Part shown: piece after piece, positions 12,701-27,700 of the stretch
How the letters are laid out: each line of letters opens with the position of its first letter
Position numbering within the stretch: the first letter of the stretch is position 1
Assembly (NCBI GenBank): GCA_951217055.1
Contig: OX578282.1
Location: 42,274,329 to 42,338,328, forward strand
Direction: 5' to 3'
DNA from: Gerris lacustris
Taxonomy: Eukaryota > Arthropoda > Insecta > Hemiptera > Gerridae
Length of the DNA: 64,000 bases
Notes under the pieces: generated by a model
The model's database searches: none
The model's input: only the letters and a program-made list of their open reading frames with translations
Told to the model about the DNA's origin: nothing
Position numbers and translations under genes: made by a program

Positions 12701-15700
12701 AACCTGTAAAATTAGAAAATATATAAGTATTAAGAAAGGGTACATTTATGTGTTATATTCACTTTTGTTACCATCAATATATAAAAAAAAGAAAATGCCT
12801 ACTGCTCGACCATGTATTTTGTAATGAGACTTATTTTATAAGGAATAAAATATAAAAAAAAATAATTTATTCAATTTAATTTTTGTGTCTCGTCATTTTA
12901 TTAGTAACCACTAGCTGGTTAATTTTTTAACTCCCTGTCCTTTGTTAATTTTTTAATTATTTAACATTTAAATCTTATTTAAATTATTTTGAGCTATCCG
13001 ATTTATTTAATTAAATGTAAAATTTTAATATTTGAGGGTCACTCCCCAGCCACCGCAATATATATATATATATATAAATTCAGGCATCAAAAAAATTTAA
13101 GGTGTTACTACCTGAAGGTACATGTGGGTGAGGACAGCCGATGATCTTGTTCTCCTTGAACCACTCCTGAGGGAGGGGCCCCAGAAGACCTAACGGCACC
13201 ATACTATTCTTAGAGTAAAATATATAGTCTATTATACCCTTGAAATGGAACCTGAAAAACAATACAACAAAATAGATAAAAAAACAAAATATAAAAATAC
13301 AGAAAAATGTAAAACAAATAATTAACACTACATTCCTGCATTCTGTACTGATGGCTTTATTAGTCAAGATGAAACCTTTCTAAGTTCCATTTCGAACCTA
13401 TTCCAGGGGTCATCTCAATGCCATTGCTCATAACATAGTTTTTAGCAACTGTTGCATAACACCCTAAGGCTGCTCCCTGACTTGCCAGAGTGGTGCCGTT
13501 TAACCCGATACATTCTGTATCAATTCTTTACGTGCGTACAAGCGCCTATACTTCTTAATTGTTTTATTTTTTTACATATATAAATGAATCGATTTAGCAA
13601 TATTTAAGAAACGCAGAAGGTAGAAATTATTATGGAACTATCAAAACAATATATTAAAAATCAGTACTTTTAAAGATATAGGTGTAAATAAATGTATGTT
13701 TGTGCGCATGTAGAAAAGAATCCAATGAGCACAAAAGGTTGGAACTTACACGGGGCCAACAATATCCTAATTTTGACCTATCATACAAATTTCATTAAAA
13801 TCGGGCTAGCAGTTTTTATGATATTGTAGGTTTGCAAAAAATGTTAAACAACGGACAGACATGAGGCCAAACATTTTCTCTATGTCTGAAATAGACGTCT
13901 GAGATTTCTGACTAGGAATTTTTTGACTCACGCTACTCCGTCTTACACAAATCCGGATTTATGCAATATTCAAATCTTTCCCTTCTGAAAAGATGGAATC
14001 TGCGCCAGAGCCTGATCAAATTGGTCATGTGATTGAAAAATTTGTACATCTTGCCAGACAATTAAATTTGTAAATGGATGGTGATGACATTCAAGAACTG
14101 CTGGATTCACACAATCAGGAACTGTCAATCGATGAGCTCATAGAAATGTGTGAGCAATACATTGAAGAACCTGATTCTTTTTGACCCAGTTTAATCAGAA
14201 GATCAACTGACCAGAGGGTCTCAGTGCAATTAAGAAAGTTTTATAAATTTTGGAAAACATTGACTCCAAGGAAGTGGTTCTGGTACAAAACAGGGAATAA
14301 AAAAAATTTAGTTAGTGTATTTTTTGTGTGAAAAGAAAAATCTTTGTCCCAAAATCCGTCAGACGTCTGAGTTAGATTTTATGAAGCCTTCATCCTTTTG
14401 CATGCGATTTTGCAATACATAATAATATAATTTGTTGTATTCTCTTTCATTACGAAACCATTTTTCTTTTAAAATATTCCCCCTGATACCAATTAACAAA
14501 TTTATATGACAAAATTTTACCCCGACTTTCGCCAATTAGACTTACACACGGTTATCTTTTGGTCCCACCTACCTTGTAAGTTTGGGTTACTACTGTATAA
14601 AAAAAATTGTTTTTCAGAACGATCACTATGGTTCCGTTACCAGCTAAGCTCAGAAGCAAAATGAAAAGTTTCTTTAGAAGAGAGAATAAAAATAACACAA
14701 ACATATCTTGTTTCAAGAGGAATCAGTACTAGGAGGAATTTAAGTACAAAAAGAGACATCCTTTCAACAGAAAAGAACAATATAATAATGGTACATACGT
14801 GTAGTTAGTATATGGCATGATGTCCTCTGTGTAGGCAGAGGCAAGTTTGAAGGAGTGAGTAAATTCGTTTTGTTTATCAGAGTCAGACATCTTGGATAGG
14901 ACGGACTTATACTGGAGCTCTTTGAAATCCTGATGATCATTAAGCACTCGGCCGCTTGTCAGAAACTCTATCACTCCTAAACACAATCACATAATAAATA
15001 TTAAGAATCAGTACAAATAAATAAATATCAGTATCAAGGGTATATAAACAACTTGTCGACACCCAACATTGGTTAAATATCGTGTGCTGAATGCAGTAGA
15101 TTTGGCAGTTGCCTGTGTGGACACCTTGGATTGGCAAGATGAAGAGAACAGGACCCAAACTGGCCAGCTTACCTTCAAAACTAGTTTTAAATTATAAAAA
15201 ATTGAAAAGAACTAGTGCACATTTTGCTCCTTTTGTTTTTGTACCTTAATGTCGTTTAAGACTAAAAATGAACTTATTTATGCTAAAAGAAGCACAGAAC
15301 AAGCAAGGAAAAGTTCCATTATAATTTTTAGAAATAGGGATGATCACAATAGGTGGTAATCATGATGATGGGAGAAAGAACCTATTCTCAAATTTTGTTA
15401 ATTAGTAACAAAATAGACACTATACAATGTCCAAATAAAATATATTTGCTCTTCTATTAATATGAATTTTCGGGGTCCCCCCTCCCCCCAAAAAAACAGT
15501 AAGCAGTTGTCCTTTTGTGGCAAAGCTTTACAATAAATAAGTTATTTTACACTAAGGACTTAAGAATAATGAAAGCAAAGGAAGAAAAAAAAAAACCTTT
15601 TATAGACACAAGGTTATTATATTTTAACAAATAAATCCCTCTAAATCAATTAGTTTACATTAGCTAGAGGTGGAGGCAAAGAGACAATATTTAAAATATA

Positions 15701-18700
15701 GCAAGTTTATTTAAACATGGAACAGATGTAACTATACCAGAGTCAGGTAGCGAGTTAAAATCTCCACACAGTAGTAGTTGAATTGGACTGGCAGTAGCAT
15801 TAGGCCTGAAGTACAATGATGCTTCATCTAGTACTCCCTTCAGAGCATGGGACAACATCAGCACCTATAAACAATACAACAGGATTAGCTTGGTAAGACC
15901 ATACATTTTTTAAATTCAAAAGAAGGCACTTAACCATTTCCTTAATAGTTAGTGGGTGGAATGATATTATTATCCCCTTATTTTTATCTTAGCAACTAGG
16001 ATTTCATAGCTGGTGTCAGAATGAAAAGATATTCCCTTTGTGTCATCTTCTATATAATAATGTCTAAAACAAGTTCAAAAATATAAACAGGGAAAATGTT
16101 AAAATCTAGCTTTAACCTGAAAACCCTTAATCGCTACCCTAAATGGAGGTAGAGACGGGAATCAACCTCTCAACTCTCAAGAAGATACAATCCCTCTAGG
16201 AAGCATCTGGACCACTAGTGATAACTAAATCAGATGATGCTACATCTGATAAAATATTATCAATCACACAATCACTCTGAAAAAAAAATTATTTTTCGAT
16301 AACATTTCTAACAATTTTGATTAAAAAATTCCAAAATGTAGTTCATTTAAATACAAATCTAATGATGTAAATAGTTTTCCTGGGAAAATTCTAGTTTTGA
16401 GAAAATAGTTTTAAACGCGGACGGAGAGAGGCCGGGTTTGACTCCCTGCCGAGAAGTTATTTGTATGATAAATTTTGATGAAATGTTCAATAATAATTAA
16501 ATGTACATACGAAAACACATAAATGGAAAACACTGGGCTAAGTAATTATGAACTCATATAAGAGAAAGTTTGTCTTCTATCAGAGATTGGAAAAGTCTCA
16601 GTAAAGTTATTTATACATATTTTAATGTTATTAGCAATGAGGGGACTTTTAAGCATGCTGTATCAAATCATCATTAGCAGAGAAAGGGCTAATTTTTTTT
16701 TTTATAAAAACAATATATTAGACATCTGTTTGTATGAACATCATTTTTACTTCACACAAGCAATATGGCATTTTAAAAAAAAGTGAGAATTCAAATACTT
16801 TATACCTGTACTAGTTTGACATCACAGAACTCTGGATCCCAGTGAATATGAGCAGTACAGACAAGTAGAGCTTGTTGGATCTGGGAAGCCTCCCCTGAAG
16901 AACCTATAAACAAGCAAATATAAAATAATAATCAAGTGCTTTTTGAGCAGGATGGAGAAAAATTAAATCAGTCCGCTGACCCTATAAGCTTAATAATAAT
17001 AATAATAAATAACAATAATAATAAAGCCTTTATTATATTCTTACAATTTAAATTATACGTGTAATTTCTTAGGTGATAATAAAAGAAAACAGTAAAAACT
17101 CTTAGGCTAGGGGCACACTGGAGACAAAACAGTCTGCATTCTGTCTCCTGGTGCAAAAGATTGTTGGAGGGCGACCAACAATCTTTTGCACTGGGAGACA
17201 GCCTCCACAGACTGTTTTGTCTCCAGTGAGCGCCTAGCCTTAGAGAATAATTCATAAGGTTGAATATATAAATATAAGTAAAACTGTAGTAAAGTTATTC
17301 TAATCCCTTGTAAGCAATGCACACATTTGAATAGTTATTTTTATTTGTTAATTTTATTCATTTACTTTTATTATTGGAATCAAATTATTATTTTCTTATA
17401 CCTTTTATATTTATTTTCTTTTATTAATTCTTTCTGTGCAAGGAATCGGGACCTTTTTTGGACTAAGACCTCCATCGCATCTCGTCAAATTCCCTTCTGC
17501 TGTGCAGTCCGGTTCCAAGTAACATCAGCAACTTCCTGTGTAATCTCTCAAGTGCCTGGCAGGACTACCATAATCGGCACCACTTGCTCACTTTCCTGGT
17601 CCATCTGTGATCCTTTATCCTAGGAACATGTCCCGCCCATCAATATTTTCACAATACAGCTTCCTCTACTGCGTCTTTCAAGCCAGTCTTCTTTCTCAGA
17701 TCTTCATTCCTGCACCAGTCTTACTTTTTTACTCCAAGCATACTTTGTTCCAAGGCCCTCAGTGCCACCTTTATCCCCTGTGTTTCAAATTTGATAATGG
17801 CCAAGTTTGGGAGCTGTAAGTGAGACAGGGAAAGATACTTGTTTCTTCTGATCTATACTCATTTTACACTTGAAAATAATTTTAGAGCACACAACTTTCT
17901 CCAGGTTTATGAGATTCGCCTATCCACATCTTTTCTCGCCCGTTTCTTAATGGAAATTACAGTACACTCTCTTTAATCCCGCATTCTTTGGTTCGGCACA
18001 TTCTATAATCCAGAATCGATCGAGCTGACAAAATATAAATATACTTTGTCAGATATTTATATTGTCTGACACAAGAAATACATGTTTTGATTTTTTATCT
18101 GCTATTGCCGGATTAAATAGCACCTACTGTACTTGACCCAGGAGCACTATTTCATCAACCCATTCTATTTTGATTCCATATTTAATTTTTTTTTTTCCTC
18201 TTTGTATATGATACTCCAAAGATTACCTTAAAATAATTATACTTTTTGGAGGGGTTCTCTTTTGAATGTCTACTATGGACTGGTACTAACTAAGTGTTAA
18301 AAGCACAAAATACAATGATAAACAGGAAACGCCAGGACAAGAAATTGCTGGAAGCTTGTGGTGAGACCTGGTCTTCCTTATATTATTTATAATTTCCTGA
18401 ACAAAAATAATACCTATGGTTATTAATAACAGTCTTAACATATTACGTTAAGTTGAATAAAAGGATATTTCCAGCCAATAATAATATAAATATCTATGCT
18501 ACCAAAAGGATCAATTCACCTAAACGATTTTCTAGTCAAATTCCTTTCACAAAATATTAAATTCATGAGAACTCGTGTCTTAAAATTGTATGATAATTAA
18601 TGACAGTCATTTCAAGTAAAGAAAAAACAAACAGCTGCGCGAGCATATGTATAAACTGAATAATATTTTTCTACTTTTAAACAAACAATATTCTTATTAC

Positions 18701-21700
18701 AAGAAAAGTTTAATTATACTCGCTAATAAAGGTTTTTAAAACCTTTCACTGCAAAATTTATTTTTAAATTCATACCCCTTTTAGAGTCTTACATATATTG
18801 GAGTTCACTTTGATCATAGTTACCACCAAACTGCAGTTTTTCTTTATGCACTTTATTTCACTGATTTATTTTGAAGTTCCGATGCAATATATCAAGATTA
18901 TTTCTAAGTAGGTTAACAAGCATCAGAGAAGCTGTGTATTGAGGAAATGCTTTCATCCACTTTATTCCACCTCTTAAGGTCCGGCAACACAGAAAGCTAC
19001 GCGACGTGAGCTAGCTATGTCTGAAAATTTCCATTCTATTATAATGAATGGAGGTGGTCACACTGAACTCACACCGACGCTAAGCTGGCTAGCTAAGCTA
19101 TGTTGGCGACGCATCTTAACTATGTTTTGGCAATTCCATTTGAACGGATTTCTCGGCGGTGTCCAACAGCGATGGACTTGCGCAGACTGCTACAACCCCC
19201 CCTCACAACTTTACCAAAAACAACGAACATAAAGTTTACTTACCTCAAACATACAGCAAGGTGTTCTTCAGGTGATATAGTCGCTCTGTAGTTCAATCTA
19301 TTTTTTTCTATATCACTTTGAAGAAAAGGAGAGGAAATTTAAAGTCACTTGATGTCATTCTAAAGTATTCTTTGAACTTCTCTTCATCTTGTTTAAGGTC
19401 CTCCATCAAGTGACGGAATTCCCCAAATTTGCTCCCATAAAGTAAAGAAAAGCTATAGCTCTTCATCAGAGCTACTGTGGTCCTTCCTACTTGATGTTAC
19501 AAGACTAATAAACATTGCTTTCTGTGTGGCCACCCCACCTAAATATAGCTAGCGTAGCTCTTATAGCTAGCAGACGTAGCATAGCTAGCTCGTGTCGCTT
19601 AGCTTTCTGTGTGGCCGGGCCTTTACTGTTTTAATCAAGAGATAATAGCTAATTAAAATAGTTCTATCCGCATTGTTTTTTTTTTTTTTTTACTCAGTAG
19701 GTTGTTTCAGTAATGAATTAATTTTAAAATTATAAACAAGAAGAATGCAAGGGCCAAATTACAGAGAAAGAAAACTGGCAATGTAGCAGTAGCAGGTGAA
19801 AATCTGGTGAGATTGTGAAGGCCTGAAGAGAGGCAATTATAGAGAATGAATGTGGAGGGAATTCTGCACAGAAAAAATACAAGGCAAAAGAAGGATAGGT
19901 AAGGAGGGTATGAAGATCAGAGGATGATGAGAGTGGAAGGATAGAAGAAGGTAAGGAGCAGGAAAGAATATTTGGGAAGCCAAGGCCCATGTCAGGCTGA
20001 AGCGCTACTCAACAAGTAAGTATGATTTAAAGATACTCTATTCAATCCTAACATGTCGAGGTGAGGCACGATGTACATTTCTATGTAATCTTATGGGGTA
20101 ATGCCCACTGAAGTGACGAGGTGAAGGCACTAGCCACCTCTCATCATTTTGCCTGCACCATACCTCCACCTATTTTGTGTACATTTACATTGGGTCTTAT
20201 GGATAATTTTAGGTTTTTTATAGTTCAACGAATAAAGGTAATAAAAAGAATATATACATTTATTTTTTAAGAGCCCTTTCTTTAAAATTATATTAAGTAT
20301 TAATTAACAATCTAAAGAGTAAAGTACATAAAAAAGTAACAAAATATGCTTCTGTATAGAGCTACACTTAATATTCACTGAAAGAAGATGTCTATATTAT
20401 AAGAAATTTTATAGTTTACATTACAATTCAACATAAAATTTTACATAATTTATGTACAGATAGTTCACTTCAGCATTCACCGTTAATAAATATATATATA
20501 TATTTTTAAATAAATTATTTTATTAAATTATGATATACAATGAGATAAAAACAATAATAAATAAATAAAGATATTAACAAAAAATTATTCACCTCAAAAA
20601 TAATAAACATAAAAACTTCAAACAAAATTCAACTGACTTCAAGTTTAAAATATAACTAACAGTAATTAGTATCCCTTTTTTTTAAATAAATAAATAAAAT
20701 AATAGGGAAATAATCTGAGAGAATGGTGTAAATTTAAATGTACTACAAATCAGTTTAATAATGATTTATGAGACATAGATATTATTTTGAGACAAAATCT
20801 ACTTCAATCTTTATTTAAATTATTGAATTCTTATTTTTCTTCAGGTATCCATAAATAAGAACAGCTCTATTAAAAACTTTTTTAAAAAATATTTTACTTA
20901 AAAATGATTGATAGACACTTATACCTAAATAGTTGATTGGACAAATCGGTAAAAGTGAATTGTACGGTGTTGTTTACAGAATCAAAGAACAAAATTATTC
21001 CTAGAATTTGTAACGGCCACTTTGCGGTGCTCCGCTCATTTTCTGAAGAAAAACAACCCTGCTGCATATAGACCAGGTAGAGGTCCAAATCGAAGTACAA
21101 AATTAATTAAGGTTTCGATGGCAACGTACAATTCACTTTAGCCGACAAATCATATTAAATTGAAACCAATTTGAATAAAGACTATAGCAAATAATCTTTT
21201 ATCCCACAACATAAATCTTTTCACACGATTTCAAGAAATATGATATCATCCATTATGAATATAAAAAAGCTTTCAAAACGTACCTGAAGAAACTCAAAAC
21301 AGGAGTAGATATGTTTTTATTTAGCTTTAAGATTCAATTGGAAATACATGTCTCTAAACTCATAATCAAATTATGATGTTATTGATAAGATTTTATATAA
21401 ATATCATTTAAGATTTACAGATTAGTTAATTAAGATTTGTTCCGTTATTTAATCACAAAATCAATTTTATAGAAAAAGTAAATAAACTAAATAAGTTTTA
21501 AGTCAGTGCTAACTAATTATTATTGATAGTAAAATGATTATGAAAAGAAATCCAATTCATATTTGCTAGATGTTTAGTATTTATGAGAAAATTAGTTTAT
21601 TTTTACCAGTGAAATTCAAAATGATACACAGTGTAGTTTTTGGTATTTATTTAGAAGACTACTAGGAGAGTGAAGACACCATAGAGCAAGGCGCACGGGT

Positions 21701-24700
21701 AGGCAATTAGTGGCCTCTGGCTGAAATCTGTAGACATTGTGACAAACATTCGACTTGAAGCGAGTGAGGCCCAAAACACGGCTAGAGACGCTCCTCCGTA
21801 GCCAAACGGTGACCGTAAATTGAGGAATATACCGATGAATGAGAGAATACACACAGGTAGTATACAGTATCCTAGTACTGAAGCTACTGAGGTCAAAGTA
21901 AGTTGATCAGATGATGTCATTAAACGTAGTAACGCGTACATAGCACAACAACCAATTAATGCTAGTCCGTATACATAACCGAAGTTAACTTTACCTCCGG
22001 AAAACAACATAGTAACAGCTAAAAGCAAACAAAATGCTAACGGTCCTGCTAAGTCGTAATCGCCGAGAGGTACAGAGGATTTGAAAGGGTCTAAGACAAC
22101 CATAACTTTTTTGACGATTTTATCCGGTTCTATACCCAACTCTTCTAATAGAGGTGGTTCGTCTTCAAAATTATTTAAATTGGGTTGGGGAACTGAACGA
22201 GTCTGCTGATTAGGAGCGTAGCCCCCATACTGACTCTCAGCAGGGTAACTTGGTCTTTGGTCGTAGAAAAAAGCCATTTTAGCCGACTGTGCGGCAGATT
22301 GAGAGTTGAATTGTTGAGGTTGGTTTTCTCCCAAGGAAGACTGGTGATAGCTGAGTTGTTCCGCGTTTAAAACCATATCTTCTCCGGCTTTATAAGCCAA
22401 ACGATCTGACGTACCACCGATGCCCCAGTCCGTATCGGGTTCCCACATATTATTCTGAGGTCTGAACTGATTTGGATTACCCGACATAGTTAACAAACAC
22501 ACAGCACGCGCGAACTTTTAAAAAACAAACTTTAAAATAGAAATAATAAATTAAGTAATCGGATTTATTTTAGTGCGACTGAATCACGTCATCATATAAA
22601 CGAGATCAAAATAAGAAAACAGATAAACAGCTGGATGAAATTAATTTCTTCTTTTTCTTCAGTGTAGGAACTTGGATATCTCAAGCAGTGTTGCCACAAA
22701 CGAGACTGGCACAAAACTAAACTACGATCTATTAATCTTTGGAAAGGGAGTCTTTTTTAAACTTATTTGTTTACTCAATGTGATACATAGAAACTTTTCT
22801 GAATCCATCTTTTTAATAATGGATATACAAATCGGTAGATGTAAATAATATTACGGAATACTTCTTTCTGTTAGCTAATCCGGAACTTAAAAATGGATTT
22901 CGAAAAATACTTTTTTCACTTTTTTCTAAATTAAAATTCTTAAATCAAAGGGAAATTTTGACCAGGGTAGGTCATAATAATACACTAAAATTTAAAGTAC
23001 TTTATAATTTAGACTAACCATAACATACTAGATTAATTCTTGAGGTTAGGTCGGAAATATAATGTGTTAAGGATTAATTTATTTTTTGTTAATTTATATT
23101 TCTTTAATAAAAATTGTTGTTTTACAAAAACTTAACATTTTTAACTTTGAGTTCCAAAAACCAAGTTAAGTTAATTCATCCACAGGTAGAATTGTCATAA
23201 TGAATATACCTATAACCTTTTTTCTATGTAAACTATGAAATTTAGAGAAGAGTTCGATAGGTTTCTTCCCATGTGTAAATAAAGCATCAACACTGAGGGT
23301 CTAAAATACAGTTTAGTATGCAAAAACTATGAAATACATTTTGGGGAACGGTCGTTGCATACATAAAGGAAGAGAAATAACTAATAATCATTCTTTTATC
23401 ACTAATTCAATATAGTACGGCGAGCGACTTCGTCCCCATGACAGAAATACGCCAATTATGGATGGCTTGATTTGATTTCATGCTTTTATATTTTTCGATT
23501 CTGTCGAGGCGACAGAAATGACAAGTGTGAATGCAGAATTACTCTTTATACTCAATTTAGGGGTTTTAAAAAGTATCATTTATCTGAGATAGAGTAATAA
23601 AAACCTTTAAATTAAGATTGAGTACATAAAAATAAGTAAGAAGTAGTTGTTATATTACTTACAATTATCCCAGGCTGCTTCCTTAGTCTTAAGAAGAGCA
23701 GCTAGTCCAATGTTGTCCTTGGGCATGACCCTGTTAAGCATGTCATCTGAGCCCTCGGAGTTAGACATAGCCAACTGACTGAACTCCACCAAGTGCTCCT
23801 TGATCAGGGAAAACCTTAACATACAAACAATTAAGAAAGCTTAGTCAAATTTTATAATAGTTTAGATTAGCATTAGCACTACAGATTGAATATTAATTAA
23901 GCCCAATAGTGACTTAATTAGGTTAAAACTTGATGAAGTATTGAGCTAGTTTCAACAATCCCTTCATCAAGACTCTGGCGAAATACCAGGCGAAAATGGC
24001 CATACCAGGGCGAAATTAGTCTTCTTTCCGTTGAAATACGTGCTGAACAATGAATTTGACGGTCACTACTGAAAGCATCTTCAGAAGGATGCTGAACATC
24101 ATAGTGATAACTCGAAGCAGCAAGATGAACTGGAGACTGGAGGGAAAAACTGTGTATTTATATACTGTCCTTCTGAAACCGAGTTTTTACCTGGAATTTC
24201 CCACAGAACTTTAATTCTTTAAGTTTACTGTGACGCGAATTTAACCGTTAACAATCGATCCAAAACAACTCAAACTATCTTTCTCAAATATGAATACATA
24301 ATCTTTAGATGCAGTGTTTTCTACTTATTATTTGTTTCGAGTTTTCGTAGTTACATTTAATCATTATTCAATATTTTATTAACATCTACCATAAAAAAAC
24401 TTCTCGCCAGCGAGAAATCGAACCCATCTGCATTAGAAGTTCTTTTAGGAACTAGATTTTTCACGGAACAACGACTTATACGGTTAGATTCTTAATTTAA
24501 ATGCCCCACATATTAGTATTTTTGAAAAATGAAATTGTCGGAACCGTTTTTTAAAAATAATTTATTTTGTTCACGATTTTTTCATAGTATTTCGGAGGTA
24601 GTGCCCCCAAATGTAGAGCTAAATTGATTTTTATTTTTTTATTTTGCCTCGGGATATGATTTGTCTGAACCTATATGCCAAATCTCATCAAGTATTTTAG

Positions 24701-27700
24701 GCTCCACGTGTCTGCATAGACTACAAACAACAGACGACCGACCGAAATTTTTATACTAACACTTTTTGGACACAGGGGACCTCAAAAGGCGTAAATCCAT
24801 AAAAATATCAATTCAAATTTCGCGAGGCAATACGAATTTCCGTGATAACAATACTTTATCTTTATATATATATACAACGTAATATGAGAAAGTAAAAACA
24901 TTTTACGACAAGTCAACCTATGAAAACTTAAACACATTAATTGCGCATCTCTCTAAACATATTACTAATTTACTACCTGGCTGTCCTATTTATACAGGTG
25001 ATAACTCAAGTAACTTCTAGAAAGATCGATTCCTGAAGTGACTTGATCATACTTAATTATTTCCTGTCAAGGTAACTTACAAATTAATTAAATAAATTCC
25101 CTTTAAGCTCATTACATAGGTACTTAATATTACTCATATTGTTATATACAGTATAATGTTCGAGACCAACAATAATTATCTTGAAAAAAGAATAAATATA
25201 TATATATATATATCGCCATTCCTCTTTCGGAAATCTTTTTTATTTAGAGAAGACAAATCTTTTTAAAAGATCTTAAAAGAGAATAATTAATCAAAGTTTG
25301 TTTTCAAGGAAATTGCTGCTTTTCCTCCGCTGAAGATCCGAGTTCTAAATTCGTTAAAGAATCTTCCTCAACATTTCCATAAGAGTACATGTACCTCTAA
25401 ATGCGTTTTGAAATATCGTGAGATCCTTTTAGTTGAAAGTAGAAATTGCATATATTTAAAATAATGATCGCAACAACAGTAATAAACACAATAAATATTT
25501 TCAAGCATCAAAACTATTAATATCAGAGAGATTGCTATACATTTTCTCCTTGAGATTCCTTCACCTAACTTCATCATGATCTTCATAACTGTTACAAGTC
25601 AAATAAAAATCAAAACTTCGTGCTTTCAATGAAATCATGAAAAAATATCGAGAAAATACGACCAAAAATGTCTACCTTCCACAAGGATAATCACGGCAAC
25701 AAGTAGTAATTCCAGTTGTAAATAAAGAGAGATAAATAGGTACGGACTTATCGACCTGAACCTACGACCAGAAACTACAAGGGGTTAGAGTTCAACATGG
25801 TACACGGGTACAAAGCAACAACAATCCCTTCACCGGCAGCCTCTGGGCTCCTGACCTTTGTACTGAAAGAGCACAACGGTCACGTCAAAAACCACCTAAC
25901 CCACACTAAAATAAAATCAACATCCAAGATATTTTGACAATGATTAACAACAATGGGCCGCCTGCAGGGCGTTGCAAAAGAGTCCTTTATACTCTTTACG
26001 TATATATTTGGTAATCAAAATTACCACAAGGCGTCGATGTAAATTACTTCTTTAGTTTGTACAGCATTTCTTGGTGTCTTGACATTAAATGTCAAAGTGC
26101 AGACGACCTACGCAATTTGGATACTAAACACACTAGCAGATAAGACATACCGAGTGTCACAACTCAAAGCTATCCATTATTGGTGATAATCAAAGTGAGT
26201 CTTTATTGCTTATAAATACTTAAAAGCCTTATAACATTGACAAATTCTATTTGGTTAGCTGGAAACCCGCATAGGTTAGCGGATTATCTATAATCAAAAC
26301 TCGTAAACTTTGCTGGCAACAAACTTTATAATCAACGATTACAACTCTAAGTTTTGGAATGCAAATGGCACAATAATAATTTGTATAATATTTTTTTCAC
26401 ATTCCTTTTGATTAATTGATGACACATGTACTTGTACTAGTTAGACAGGTTGGACGAACCACTTGTTAGAAACCTTAGCAATTAGGCCTTATTCTCTAAT
26501 TGATGACACTTAATCTCTGTCAAATACTGATGATTTTTTACAAGGGAATTCACTTTAGTATGCAAACTGAGCTCCAGATTAGTAATCCTTCGTAAGTTCA
26601 TAACCTATCAATTCTTATGTGAAGTTTGTAAAGTCAGCCTGCACACGTTAAATTCTTCAATCCTGTTAGCTAGTTGACTATTTTGATTAGAAAGCTGTAA
26701 CAATGCACAATCCCTCTTAAAACGGTGTTTATATACTTCGCAGACATCCTTCAACAATAAAAACCTATAAAACAAAGAGTAAACATTGAAATATTTTACA
26801 CAAAACAGTGGACCAGTTAACTTACTTGGCCGTTCTGAAGAAGATGGCACAGCCGTCGACATACTTCCTCTCGTTCTCAGACATGGTTTTGGCTCGGGAC
26901 TTGGGAGAAAAGATACCGTCGTAGCCGTCCCTCTTGAGTTCAGGAAGGAAGAACTTGTAGAACTGGTCCGTTTCAACCTCCTACACAAAATTTAAAAACA
27001 ATAAAAATAGTGAAATAAAGTTAACAAGAAGTATTTAGCGAGACAATGGTGTGCAATGCAGAAGTAAGTAATTGTAAGCAATAAGAGTTTTATACATTTA
27101 TTTTATTTTATGTTATTTACAGAGAGGAATTCATGTATAAAACGTAAGTCTATCGTAAATATTCGCAATAAATCTTGTCTCTTTGTATCTAAAGAACTAA
27201 AATGAAGGGGTGACAAGATGAAAAGTGACAGAAGCCAGTGTTGTCGCCACGCTTCAGTTCCCTTCTTCTACTGAAGTTACGCGTCATGTCACTTCATTGT
27301 GTAAACACCTATTCAGTCGCAGATTAAAAAAAAATAAGAAAATTATAACATCGTCTTGGTAAAGTGTGCGCCGAGAACTTTTTGCACTAATACTATTAAT
27401 ATTTAAGTTTCAAGACAATTTACTGATAGCTACAAAGATTTAGAATATCTTAATAAAATAATTCAGTTTCAAATAGTTAATATTCTATATTATTTATAAC
27501 GTTTCTTTCTTTATAATATTTGAAGTGCTCCCCCAGTCCATATAGCAACAATCTTGGTTCAATTACCATAGAGATGAGATAATTTTTTCTTAGGCTTGAT
27601 AAATAATTTTAAAAATCGGTCCGATTAATCGAAGAAAATTTACTTATACAGATAGATATAGGTTTTGTATTTAAATCCCATAGTACCTTACTTAATTGAT

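Noticed and set aside
21616..21852. 78-residue minus-strand frame
   Set aside because: A shadow frame inside the YIPF5 coding sequence.
26608..26988. 126-residue minus-strand frame and 69-residue plus-strand frame over 26786-26995
   Set aside because: Both are shadows of CNOT6 exon b, which uses a different minus-strand frame between consensus splice sites.
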